NCBI RefSeq assembly: GCF_023156285.1
Contig: NZ_JAKZAJ010000002.1
Coordinates: forward strand, 434,001 to 498,000
Source of the DNA: Marinobacter koreensis
GTDB lineage: Bacteria; Pseudomonadota; Gammaproteobacteria; Pseudomonadales; Oleiphilaceae
Direction of reading: 5' to 3'
Length of the DNA: 64,000 bases
This document shows positions 34,558-42,032 of this stretch, in pieces. The translations under genes were made by a program, and so were the position numbers. The notes under the pieces were generated by a model. It was given only the letters and a program-made list of their open reading frames with translations, made no database searches and had not been told where the DNA came from. Each line of letters begins with the position of its first letter. The first letter of the stretch is position 1.

Positions 34558-35439
34558 ATGTCAGGCAAAACCGTCAACAGCGCCATTCTTCTGCTGGTCA
34601 TTGGCAACGCCATGGCCATCGCCTCCGACGTGTTCATCAAGCTCCTGGAACCCGGCGCCCCGATCTTTCAGTTCGCCTTCCTGCGTTGTGTGCTCACGCT
34701 GGCCTTCCTGCTGCCTCTCGCCGGTCAACTGAACCGGGGCCACCTGTTCACCGGACTGAAGATCCACACCCTCCGGGCCCACATCCATCTGGCCGGCATC
34801 CTGTGCATGGTCGTTGCTCTGAGCAATCTGCCGCTCGCTACCGCCAACGCGCTCTTCTACGGCGCGCCGATTCTGGTGATGGTGCTTTCGGCCCTGATTT
34901 TCCGGGAGCGGCTAACGCCCCTGAGCGTCGTGGCCGTATTCAGCGGTTTCACTGGGATCGTGGTCATCCTGCGCCCGGTGGAATTCAACTGGGCCGCCAT
35001 CGCCGCCCTCGGCTCCGCACTGGCACTGGCGATCAATGCGGTCATGGTCCGGAAACTGCCGAAGCAGCAGTCAACGGTACACAAGCTGTTTCTCAATTAC
35101 CTGCTGATCCTGCCGGCAGCCGGTGCCCTGGCACTCTGGGAGGGGGCCGAGTGGTCGCCCGGCATACTAGTGAGTGCTGCCGGGTCCGCCTTCTTTATTC
35201 TCGGCTACAACATCACCGTGCTGCTGGCCTACCAGCAAGTGGACGCCAATCAGGTCACCAGTGCCGAATACACCGGTCTGATCTGGGCCGTGCTGATTGG
35301 CTGGATCGGCTTCAACGAGATGCCCGATCTCTGGTTCGCCGTGGGCAGTGCCATGATTGTGGTGCCGCTTATTATGGTGGGGTTGCATTCGCGTCAGCGG
35401 AGTCAGAGAGTGTTCCGGGCTTATCCGGCGAATAGTTGA
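34558..35439 (+). CDS. DMT-superfamily (EamA) transporter, LysR-linked
   Basis: 293 residues, ten predicted helices in two EamA repeats; ANALFYGAPILVMVLSALIFRERL ends the first half and VTSAEYTGLIWAVLIGWIGFNEMP the second. A strong GAGGAGGG ribosome site precedes the ATG. Probably exports a metabolite under control of the divergent LysR protein. This gene marks the left edge of the cassette-like region. Confidence 0.86.
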   Translation: MSGKTVNSAILLLVIGNAMAIASDVFIKLLEPGAPIFQFAFLRCVLTLAFLLPLAGQLNRGHLFTGLKIHTLRAHIHLAGILCMVVALSNLPLATANALFYGAPILVMVLSALIFRERLTPLSVVAVFSGFTGIVVILRPVEFNWAAIAALGSALALAINAVMVRKLPKQQSTVHKLFLNYLLILPAAGALALWEGAEWSPGILVSAAGSAFFILGYNITVLLAYQQVDANQVTSAEYTGLIWAVLIGWIGFNEMPDLWFAVGSAMIVVPLIMVGLHSRQRSQRVFRAYPANS

Positions 35440-35451
35440 GAGTTTAGGACA

Positions 35452-35511
35452 ATGGCTAAGCAAGGAGAACTGAGCTACAAGGATGTTCGTGGGCTTTTGG
35501 TTGACGCATAG
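35452..35511 (+). other. Possible gene fragment (19 codons)
   Basis: ATG with a 19-codon frame (MAKQGELSYKDVRGLLVDA) ending in TAG, just after the EamA stop and before the GFA gene. It reads like the first residues of a protein cut short, and lies at the edge of the cassette-like segment. Equally it may be chance. Confidence 0.2.
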
Positions 35512-35517
35512 ATTTAC

Positions 35518-35913
35518 CTAGAGCCGGGTTCTTCTATCGCTGCGGTCGCACGAGTGATTAATACCATTAATGCTGGGAATCGTGCCGAGTTCGAATGGAT
35601 CTACACCTTTGATGCAGGCCACGTTGACAGAAAACTGATTTGGGTTCGAACGCCTTCTGTGGTGAGTGTATATCCCACAAATAGAGCAGAAGTAATGCTC
35701 AGCGGTCTTGGTACCGAACTGATAAAGACTCAGGTTTTCTTCGCCATGTACGACTTTAAACGCTGACATAGGCACCGGCGTTACGACCGCTCCCCGGCGC
35801 GAACACATTGAGCAGTTGCAGCGACTTAGCTCTTCAAATCCATTGGGAAGCTCAATCTCGAATTGAACGCTCCCGCAATGGCAGGCTCCCTGATTCAGAC
35901 CTCTGACATCCAT
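35518..35913 (-). CDS. GFA-family zinc protein in an integron-cassette-like context
   Basis: 131 residues with the cysteine pattern of the GFA (glutathione-dependent formaldehyde-activating) fold: GACHCGSVQFEI (C11, C13), RCNCSMCSRRG (C32, C34, C37) and FCSICG (C76, C79), which bind two zinc ions. Most family members have no proven activity. AGGAG lies 10 nt before the ATG. The start is 24 nt from the end of an attC-like site, and GC content here is visibly lower (about half) than in the neighbouring chromosome; both support a mobile gene cassette. No attC was found after its own stop. Confidence 0.82.
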   Translation of the reverse strand: MDVRGLNQGACHCGSVQFEIELPNGFEELSRCNCSMCSRRGAVVTPVPMSAFKVVHGEENLSLYQFGTKTAEHYFCSICGIYTHHRRRSNPNQFSVNVACIKGVDPFELGTIPSINGINHSCDRSDRRTRL

Positions 35914-35932
35914 GTTTACAAATCTCCTGATT

Positions 35933-36013
35933 GTTAACGCTGAAGTGTAAGTGTGCGGCCCGACAGCGGCGTCAGGTGGCGGCCGCAAGCCGCAACTTAT
36001 TTGACTTGTTAAC
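35933..36013 (-). mobile_element. Integron attC-like recombination site
   Basis: Read on the minus strand, the site starts GTTAACAAGTCAAATAAG, contains TGCGGC paired with GCCGCA, and ends CTTACACTTCAGCGTTAAC. This matches the TAACAA...GCGTTA layout of 59-base elements, including the inner CTTA/TAAG pairs, and the core boxes GTTAAC are at 36008-36013 and 35933-35938. It overlaps the stop codon of the antitoxin gene and lies just before the GFA ribosome site, as expected for a junction between two cassettes. A third GTTAAC at 36667-36672 precedes the toxin gene and could mark the other boundary. Confidence 0.75.
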
Positions 36014-36308
36014 CCCTGAGTTCAAGGTCTTCCCGAATAACTTCCGGATGCCGAAACGCAATCTCGATGAGCGCCTTTGCCGGCCCGGAAGGTTTACGTC
36101 GCCCCTGCTCCCATTCCTGCAACGTACGCGGAGAGATATGGAGCACCTCGGCAAACTCTCGCTGTGTGAGACCAGTCTTGCCGCGCGCCTCTGCGACCTC
36201 ATTTGGTTCCACACGACTGACTCGTGCAGTTTTCCCGGCTTTCATTTCTTTGACAGATTGGAGCAGCTTGTTGCCAAGCTCCTCAGCACTCAGAGTCTCA
36301 TTACTCAT
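36009..36308 (-). CDS. XRE-family antitoxin, HigA/NadS type
   Basis: 99 residues. A Cro/C1 helix-turn-helix occupies about 38-75 (VAEARGKTGLTQREFAEVLHISPRTLQEWEQGRRKPSGPA), the NadS-like pattern. It starts within the last codons of the toxin gene (8-nt overlap), so toxin comes first and antitoxin second as in HigBA. It should bind the toxin and repress the pair's promoter. The stop lies inside the attC-like site. Confidence 0.85.
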   Translation of the reverse strand: MSNETLSAEELGNKLLQSVKEMKAGKTARVSRVEPNEVAEARGKTGLTQREFAEVLHISPRTLQEWEQGRRKPSGPAKALIEIAFRHPEVIREDLELRG

Positions 36309-36615
36309 TTTCCAACACCTCACGAATCGACTTCAGGATATGCGCGGGTATATTCTCCTTGACGGCCTTCTTGTAGATCACCAACAGCCAGATCTCACCA
36401 TTTGCCAATCTGGTGAAGTAGATGACTCGCACCCCACCACGCTTCCCTGAACCCGCTACCGACCAGCGAACCTTTCTACATCCACCGCTACCTGGAATGG
36501 GGTCGCCAATTTCCGGATTGGCTGCCAACCAGGCAAAGAACGCACTCCGTTCCTCTTCGGTCCAGATTTTTCTGGCATCTGCTTCGAATGTAGGGGTTTC
36601 GATGATCGTGAACAC
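36301..36615 (-). CDS. RelE/HigB-family toxin
   Basis: About 104 residues. The pattern TPTFEADARKIWTEEERSAFFAWLAANPEIGDPIPGSGGCRKVRWS followed by GSGKRGGVRVIYF is the HigB/RelE mRNA-interferase type encoded with NadS-like antitoxins. It probably cleaves ribosome-bound mRNA when free. The start is unclear: a GTG at 36615 is used here; a GTG at 36621 and a TTG at 36624 are in frame. Together with the antitoxin it forms a typical integron cassette load. Confidence 0.83.
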   Translation of the reverse strand: MFTIIETPTFEADARKIWTEEERSAFFAWLAANPEIGDPIPGSGGCRKVRWSVAGSGKRGGVRVIYFTRLANGEIWLLVIYKKAVKENIPAHILKSIREVLENE

Positions 36616-36725
36616 GACCACCAATATACGTCATTGACGGACTTTTGCAAGGTGGCCGGCAGAAGGGTTAACAGCCATCAGGTAGAGCGCCCGCCCGGGC
36701 AACCGGCGAGCGCCCCTGCCCCACT

Positions 36726-37127
36726 TCAGCGATGTGATCCCTCGATCAACGCCCGGCTGTCGAGAATAATCCGCGCAACCCGATACTCCGGCGGGATGTG
36801 ATTGTCGTACCGGAAGGTCACCCGGTAACTGGTCCGGTGGCGGTCGTGATGATGACGCCGATGGTCATGGCGGTAGTCGCGGTGATGCTTGTGGTGATGC
36901 CGCTCATGCCCATACCCACGATGGTGCCTGTCATCCCGATAGCGATCATGGTCACGGTGACGTTCGTGACGCTCTTTCCGGTAATGGGCCTGCATGACGT
37001 TCTTTTTCTCGTGGCCCCGGTCGGCGTGCCGCTCCAGGCCCGGGGGATGGACGAAGCCGCCCGCCTGGGCACCTGCGGACAATCCCAGGGCCAGAACTGC
37101 AATACCGCTCAGAATGAATCGTTTCAT
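36726..37127 (-). CDS. Histidine-rich exported protein
   Basis: 133 residues with a signal peptide ending at AGAQAGG (about residue 22). From about residue 45 to 100 it is dominated by His, Arg and Asp (RHHRGYGHERHHHKHHRDYRH), then a short C-terminal domain with YRVTFRYDNHIPPEYRVARIIL. The opening VHPPGLERHADRGH hints at the RcnB/CigR-like group, as for the small protein at 30.4 kb. A periplasmic metal-buffering role is plausible but not shown. The region 37128-37278 after it contains no gene that I can support. Confidence 0.7.
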   Translation of the reverse strand: MKRFILSGIAVLALGLSAGAQAGGFVHPPGLERHADRGHEKKNVMQAHYRKERHERHRDHDRYRDDRHHRGYGHERHHHKHHRDYRHDHRRHHHDRHRTSYRVTFRYDNHIPPEYRVARIILDSRALIEGSHR

Positions 37128-37278
37128 GGCTGTTCTCCCGTCTGTCTCAGAGACTGGATGGATCCGCCGGACAGGTTTTCCGACGGCACTGAGTTCAGGG
37201 TATCGAACAGCGGGGAAATGTCAGCGGGCCCGGGCCGGCTTTGCAAAAGCTTTACGGAAACCCGGGGTCGCTTGACGT

Positions 37279-37854
37279 TTAAGCGTCTTCAGTAACGACA
37301 GATCGAAGGTGGGATTCGATGGCGAAGGTGTGGGCGCAGTCGTCGCCAAGCTCTCTGAGCGACTCGGCAAGACGTAACAGGTAGTCGGCATTCGCTCCGC
37401 TGGGGCCATGCGCTGAAGCAATCTGGCGGGCAATGTCCGCCTCCGGCGCGTCTCCGAGAAACGCCTCGTTGTCCTCGGTGGCGATATAGACCAGGCCTTC
37501 TGCTTCACTGCCATCATCGAAGGTCATGGGCGTGGCGAACCGCAGATACCCGTTCTTCTCACGGACATCCAGATGCTCGAATACGCTGGGGGACACGCGG
37601 TAGGCCATGCCGCGGCAGATCGCCCCTGGCTGTTGCACCAGGGTAACCACGCGGCCAGGGGCTTCCGGCGTGCCGCGGTGATCATGGGAGGCCTGCCAGA
37701 AACGGCGGACCCAGCCCCGGATCGACGCCGGGCGCTGCTCCAGGAAAGGGAAATCCACCTTGTAGATCAACGAACCATAACCAAACAGCCAGATAGCGTC
37801 GACGCCCTCGAAACTGAAGCGGGCCCGGTTATGCTCAACGGTATTGACGGACAT
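37279..37854 (-). CDS. chaC: Gamma-glutamylcyclotransferase, ChaC type
   Basis: 191 residues, the size of bacterial ChaC. The substrate loop is WLFGYGSLIYK (GYGSL 25-29) and the catalytic Glu is E99 in VREKNGY. The family cleaves glutathione to 5-oxoproline and Cys-Gly in the cytoplasm. It begins 32 nt after the MarC stop on the same strand, so the two may share a transcript. No chaA or chaB homologue is beside it. Confidence 0.88.
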   Translation of the reverse strand: MSVNTVEHNRARFSFEGVDAIWLFGYGSLIYKVDFPFLEQRPASIRGWVRRFWQASHDHRGTPEAPGRVVTLVQQPGAICRGMAYRVSPSVFEHLDVREKNGYLRFATPMTFDDGSEAEGLVYIATEDNEAFLGDAPEADIARQIASAHGPSGANADYLLRLAESLRELGDDCAHTFAIESHLRSVVTEDA

Positions 37855-37886
37855 AACGAATCACCGGGAACAAGTTCAGGGACACA

Positions 37887-38525
37887 CTATAACGAGGCCG
37901 CCTCGGTGGCGGCAACGAAGCCGGCGATGCCGGTCAGCACAATTTCAGCCGCCATTGCCGAGAGGATCAGGCCGCTGATCTTGGACATGATGTTGAGCCC
38001 GGTCTTGCCAAGCACCTTCTCCAGGTAGCCGGACAGGTGCAGCAGCACCGCCAGGATCAACAGTCCGGACACCAGCCCCAGCAGGCCCCCGATCACGTCG
38101 GGTACGGTTTTCAGCTCCGCGCCGTAGACCATGATGGCACCAATGGTGGCCGGCCCGATCATCACCGGGATGGCCAGGGGCACCACGGCAATGTCATCAC
38201 GATCTTCCTCGGGAAGGCCGGTTGCATGGCTCCGGGTACCGCTGTTCACCAGGCTGATGGCCGTCAGGAACAGCAGGGAGCCGGCACCAATGCGGAAGGA
38301 ATTCAGGGTAATGCCGATGGCATCGAACAGTAGCGGCCCGGCAAAGAACAGCACCAGGCCCAGCACGAAGGCAGACACGATGGAGCGGCGAATGACCGAC
38401 GACTTTTCCGCCGACGACTGCCCTCGGGTGAGCGCCAGGAACATGGTAACCACGAAGAACGGCGCCAGCAGGAACAGGAAACGGATGGTGCTGCTCAGGT
38501 AGGTGCTGAAAAAGGTCTCAAACAT
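37887..38525 (-). CDS. MarC-family integral membrane protein
   Basis: 212 residues, six predicted helices, with the MarC/YchE/YhgN hallmarks PFFVVTMFLALTRG at the start and VPLAIPVMIGPATIGAIMVYG in the middle. The family was once linked to antibiotic resistance, but its function is not settled. It is the first gene of a likely two-gene unit with ChaC. The 174 nt before it, toward the CoA-transferase, hold divergent promoters; nothing else was seen. Confidence 0.87.
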   Translation of the reverse strand: MFETFFSTYLSSTIRFLFLLAPFFVVTMFLALTRGQSSAEKSSVIRRSIVSAFVLGLVLFFAGPLLFDAIGITLNSFRIGAGSLLFLTAISLVNSGTRSHATGLPEEDRDDIAVVPLAIPVMIGPATIGAIMVYGAELKTVPDVIGGLLGLVSGLLILAVLLHLSGYLEKVLGKTGLNIMSKISGLILSAMAAEIVLTGIAGFVAATEAASL

Positions 38526-38699
38526 CGAGGAAATCCGGGCCAGAAAAAACCGTAAGCATAGCCGGTGGCGCGTCCAGCGTCCGTACGCAACAGAACCTAT
38601 ATCTGCCCGTTCGCCTTAAGTATTAGGGAACACTACCTATTCATATCGTAGTATTACCATCCCAATTTTTTGTCCCACTGTTTCTCTGCTGGAGCCGTT

Positions 38700-40211
38700 A
38701 TGACCGAAGCCTCCCGAATCCACTGTTCCCGACTGCGAGAGCGCCTGATGAGCGCCGGGGAAGCCGCTGCCCTGATCCCTTCCGGAGCCAATGTCGGCAT
38801 GAGCGGGTTTACCGGGGCCGGTTATCCCAAGGCCGTTCCGCAGGCGCTGGCGGCGCATATCCGGGAACGCCGGGAGCGCGGCGAAAACTATCGCATCAGC
38901 GTGTGGACCGGTGCCTCCACGGCGCCGGAACTGGATGGCGCCCTGGCCGAGGTGGACGGTATCGAAATGCGCCTGCCCTACCAGAGCGATCCGGTGTGCC
39001 GCCAGAAGATCAACGAGGGCCGGATGTCGTACATCGACATCCACCTGTCCCACGTGGCCCAGCATGCCTGGTCGGGCTTTTTCGGGGAGCTGGACGTTGC
39101 CGTGATCGAGGTGGCCGGCATTACCGAAGACGGCAAGCTGATCCCCTCCTCGTCCATCGGCAACAACAAGACCTGGATCGACCAGGCGGACAAGGTCATC
39201 CTCGAGGTCAACCACGGCCAGAGTGCCGGCCTGGAAGGCATGCACGACGTCTATTACGGAACGGCCCTGCCACCGCGACGGAAGCCCATCGAGATGACCC
39301 AACCGGACGACCGGATCGGGGAGAAATACCTGTTGTGCCCGCCGGAAAAGATCATCGCCGTGGTCGAGACCAACGCACCGGACCGTTGCTCCCGGTTCAG
39401 CGAACCGGACGAGACGTCGAACGCCATCGCCCGCCACCTGCTGGCCTTCTTCGAGATGGAAGTGGAGAAGAAGCGGTTACCGGAAAACCTGCTGCCGCTG
39501 CAGTCCGGCGTCGGCAACATCGCCAACGCGGTCCTCGCCGGCCTGAACGAAGGCCCATTCAGCGACCTGACCGCCTACACCGAAGTGCTCCAGGACGGCA
39601 TGCTGGCCATGCTGCGGTCGGGCAAACTGCGCATGGCCTCGGCCACCGCACTCTCCCTGAGCCCGGAGGCCAGCAAGGAACTGACGGACAACATCGACTT
39701 CTACCGGGAACGGATCCTCCTGCGCACCCAGGAAATCAGCAATCATCCTGAAGTGATCCGGCGCCTGGGCATCATCGCCATGAACGGCATGATCGAGGCG
39801 GACATCTACGGCAATGTGAACTCTACCCACCTGATGGGCAGCCGCATCATGAACGGGATTGGCGGATCCGGGGATTTCGCGCGCAACGGCTATCTGTCGG
39901 TGTTCATGACGCCGTCAACGGCGAAAGGCGGCGCCATCTCCACCATCGTTCCCATGGTGTCCCACGTGGACCACACCGAGCACGACGTACAAATCGTGGT
40001 GACCGAACAGGGCCTGGCAGATCTTCGGGGACTGGCACCGCGGCAGCGGGCCCTGAGCATCATCGAGAACTGCGCCCATCCGGATTTCCGGCCCCGGCTG
40101 CGGGATTACTTCAAACGGGCCTGTGCCAGTGGTCGCGGGATGCACACCCCGCACCTGCTCGGCGAGGCCCTGAGCTGGCATCAGCGTTACGAGGAAACCG
40201 GGCAGATGTGA
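38700..40211 (+). CDS. Acetyl-CoA hydrolase/transferase (succinate CoA-transferase type)
   Basis: 503 residues of the SucCoAT/Cat1 class. IPSGANVGMSGFTGAGYPKAVP near the N terminus and LQSGVGNIANAV in the second half are the CoA-binding and GxGxxxN-type motifs; the Glu in YTEVLQDGM fits the catalytic glutamate. It moves CoA between succinate and acetate or a short-chain acid. An in-frame start 30 nt upstream lacks GGAG and is not used. It stands alone and ends in a long palindrome shared with the convergent gene. Confidence 0.9.
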   Translation: MTEASRIHCSRLRERLMSAGEAAALIPSGANVGMSGFTGAGYPKAVPQALAAHIRERRERGENYRISVWTGASTAPELDGALAEVDGIEMRLPYQSDPVCRQKINEGRMSYIDIHLSHVAQHAWSGFFGELDVAVIEVAGITEDGKLIPSSSIGNNKTWIDQADKVILEVNHGQSAGLEGMHDVYYGTALPPRRKPIEMTQPDDRIGEKYLLCPPEKIIAVVETNAPDRCSRFSEPDETSNAIARHLLAFFEMEVEKKRLPENLLPLQSGVGNIANAVLAGLNEGPFSDLTAYTEVLQDGMLAMLRSGKLRMASATALSLSPEASKELTDNIDFYRERILLRTQEISNHPEVIRRLGIIAMNGMIEADIYGNVNSTHLMGSRIMNGIGGSGDFARNGYLSVFMTPSTAKGGAISTIVPMVSHVDHTEHDVQIVVTEQGLADLRGLAPRQRALSIIENCAHPDFRPRLRDYFKRACASGRGMHTPHLLGEALSWHQRYEETGQM

Positions 40212-40223
40212 TCTGCCCGGTTT
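40195..40223. terminator. Bidirectional terminator between CoA-transferase and EptA-type gene
   Basis: AAACCGGGCAGAT (40195-40207) pairs perfectly with ATCTGCCCGGTTT (40211-40223) with a 3-nt loop that includes the stop codon region. Lies between two convergent genes. Confidence 0.65.
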
Positions 40224-40239
40224 GGAACCAAAGACAGGA

Positions 40240-41916
40240 TCAGCCCGACCGGCAATCCGAGAACAGGTTGAGGTCGGGCTGAATCATTTTGGTCTGGACG
40301 TTCATCATCCCCAGCAGTGACGAGAACAGATTGTCCTGACTGACTGGCTTCTGGGCTTCTTTGGCCAGGCAGGCCATATCGATGTGATTGGCCTTCTGGA
40401 AGCCATCCGACAGCCACATGACGAAGGGCACATGGGTCTGCTCTTCCGGCGCCACGAGGTAGGGAATGCCGTGGAGGTAGAGGCCGTGTTCACCCAGGGA
40501 TTCCCCGTGGTCCGACATATACACCATGGCGACGTTGTACCGGGATGACAGGGATTTCAGCATATCCACCGTCTGCCCCAGCATGTCGTCGGTCACCCGG
40601 ATACTGTTGTCGTAGGCGTTTATGATCGTCTGCTGATCGCAGCTCTGCAACTCGTTGCTCTCGCACTCGGGCTTGAAGACCTTCTGGTCCGGCTTGCTGC
40701 GCTTGTAGTATTCCGGGCCGTGGCTGCCCAGCTGGTGCAACACCAGGAACTGGTCGTTTTTACCGTTCTTGTCGATCACCTTACGGGCGCCATCAATCAG
40801 CACCAGATCCTCACAGTACTCGCCCTTGCACAGGGCGGGAGTTTCCGGCTTGCTGGTCGGGATTCGGTTGCACATGTCCTTGCAGCCGGACTGGTTGTCC
40901 AGCCAGCTGGCGTCAATGCCCGCCCGTACCATGATATCCAGCAGGTTGTCGCTGTTCTTGGCTACCGACTCGTCATAATCGGACCGGGTGACCCAGGAAA
41001 ACATGCAGGGAACCGAGAAAGCCGTGGCCGTCCCGCAGGAAGAGGCCTTCGGGAAGTTAACCAGGTTGGAGTCCGGCTCGGCCGCCAGCGCATTCAGCCT
41101 GGGCGTGGTGTCCCGGTCATACCCATTGAGCGTGAAGTGGTCGGCCCGTGCCGTTTCGCCCAGCACGAACACCACCAGATTCGGTTTGTCCCGCTCCGAC
41201 GCTGCCGGGCTGACCTTGGCGTCCAGTCCCTTCTGCTGGTATTCCACCGGGAACTGGGCAGCAACGGCCTTGTTACCGACAGACACCAGCGCCGAAACGC
41301 TGCTGACCGGTACCACCATGTCCTTGATATCGCGGTGATTCCGGAAGGTCGAGGCCATTTCGTCGTAACTGGTCAGGGCCAGTAACAGAACCAGGGCAAT
41401 GTCGGCCACGATGGGCAGCAGCCAGTGGGTGATCTTCCGGAATCCCGGCGGCCACTTGATCCGAACGAAATACAGGATCGCCACCGGCACCACAAAGAAA
41501 ATCAGGGTGTGAATCAGCAGACTGACACTCAGAAGCCCCCGGACTTCATTGACGTCGGTCTCCATGGCGTTCTGCAGCATGTGCTTGTCGATCAGCGTGC
41601 CGTAGGCGTTCATGAAATAGCTGCTGAACGCGGCCGCGAAAAACAGGAAGATCAGGAAGGGCTTGAGCGCAAACCGGAAGGAAAACAGGCTGATCAGAAG
41701 ATGGTTGACCAACAGCAGGAGGAACGCCAGCTTGACCATGAGCAGTGGCTGACCAAAGCCCACATACTCTTCAATCGCCTTGTAGAACGGCGCGTTGTAG
41801 AAGGCGGTGAACACGACCGCACAAATCAGGACCAGCCAGTGGGGTTTGAACTGCAACCATGAAGAAGTCCCGGCCCCCTTCGGGGTCGGGATAGAACCTG
41901 AGGAATTTAACGCCAT
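40240..41916 (-). CDS. Lipid A phosphoethanolamine transferase, EptA/MCR family
   Basis: 558 residues. Five N-terminal helices (to about 190) are followed by a periplasmic sulfatase-fold domain. Metal and catalytic motifs are ETARADHFTLNGYDRDTTP, SCGTATAFSVPCMFS with the nucleophile threonine region, and SDHGESLGEHGLYLHG. Six or more cysteines (SCG, GCKDMC, ALCKGEYC, ECES, QSC) match the disulfide set of EptA and MCR. It adds phosphoethanolamine to lipid A and lowers binding of cationic peptides. Such genes are common on chromosomes of marine gammaproteobacteria and no mobile element is nearby. Confidence 0.9.
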   Translation of the reverse strand: MALNSSGSIPTPKGAGTSSWLQFKPHWLVLICAVVFTAFYNAPFYKAIEEYVGFGQPLLMVKLAFLLLLVNHLLISLFSFRFALKPFLIFLFFAAAFSSYFMNAYGTLIDKHMLQNAMETDVNEVRGLLSVSLLIHTLIFFVVPVAILYFVRIKWPPGFRKITHWLLPIVADIALVLLLALTSYDEMASTFRNHRDIKDMVVPVSSVSALVSVGNKAVAAQFPVEYQQKGLDAKVSPAASERDKPNLVVFVLGETARADHFTLNGYDRDTTPRLNALAAEPDSNLVNFPKASSCGTATAFSVPCMFSWVTRSDYDESVAKNSDNLLDIMVRAGIDASWLDNQSGCKDMCNRIPTSKPETPALCKGEYCEDLVLIDGARKVIDKNGKNDQFLVLHQLGSHGPEYYKRSKPDQKVFKPECESNELQSCDQQTIINAYDNSIRVTDDMLGQTVDMLKSLSSRYNVAMVYMSDHGESLGEHGLYLHGIPYLVAPEEQTHVPFVMWLSDGFQKANHIDMACLAKEAQKPVSQDNLFSSLLGMMNVQTKMIQPDLNLFSDCRSG

Positions 41917-42032
41917 ACTATTACCAAGACACTACAGAAAGAATGCGGTGAGAATATTGCCTGCACAATCTTAAAGCAAACTTAACGCCCGCTTATTCGC
42001 CTTGTACGTACATGCGCCAACCTCCTTCCTGT

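Noticed and set aside
36675..36720. GC-rich stretch beginning CAGGTAGAGCGCC and ending CCCCTGCC, like the outer arm of hairpin copy A
   Set aside because: It has a direct rather than inverted repeat (GAGCGCCC twice) and no trace of the 54-nt core, so resemblance to the element is probably chance.
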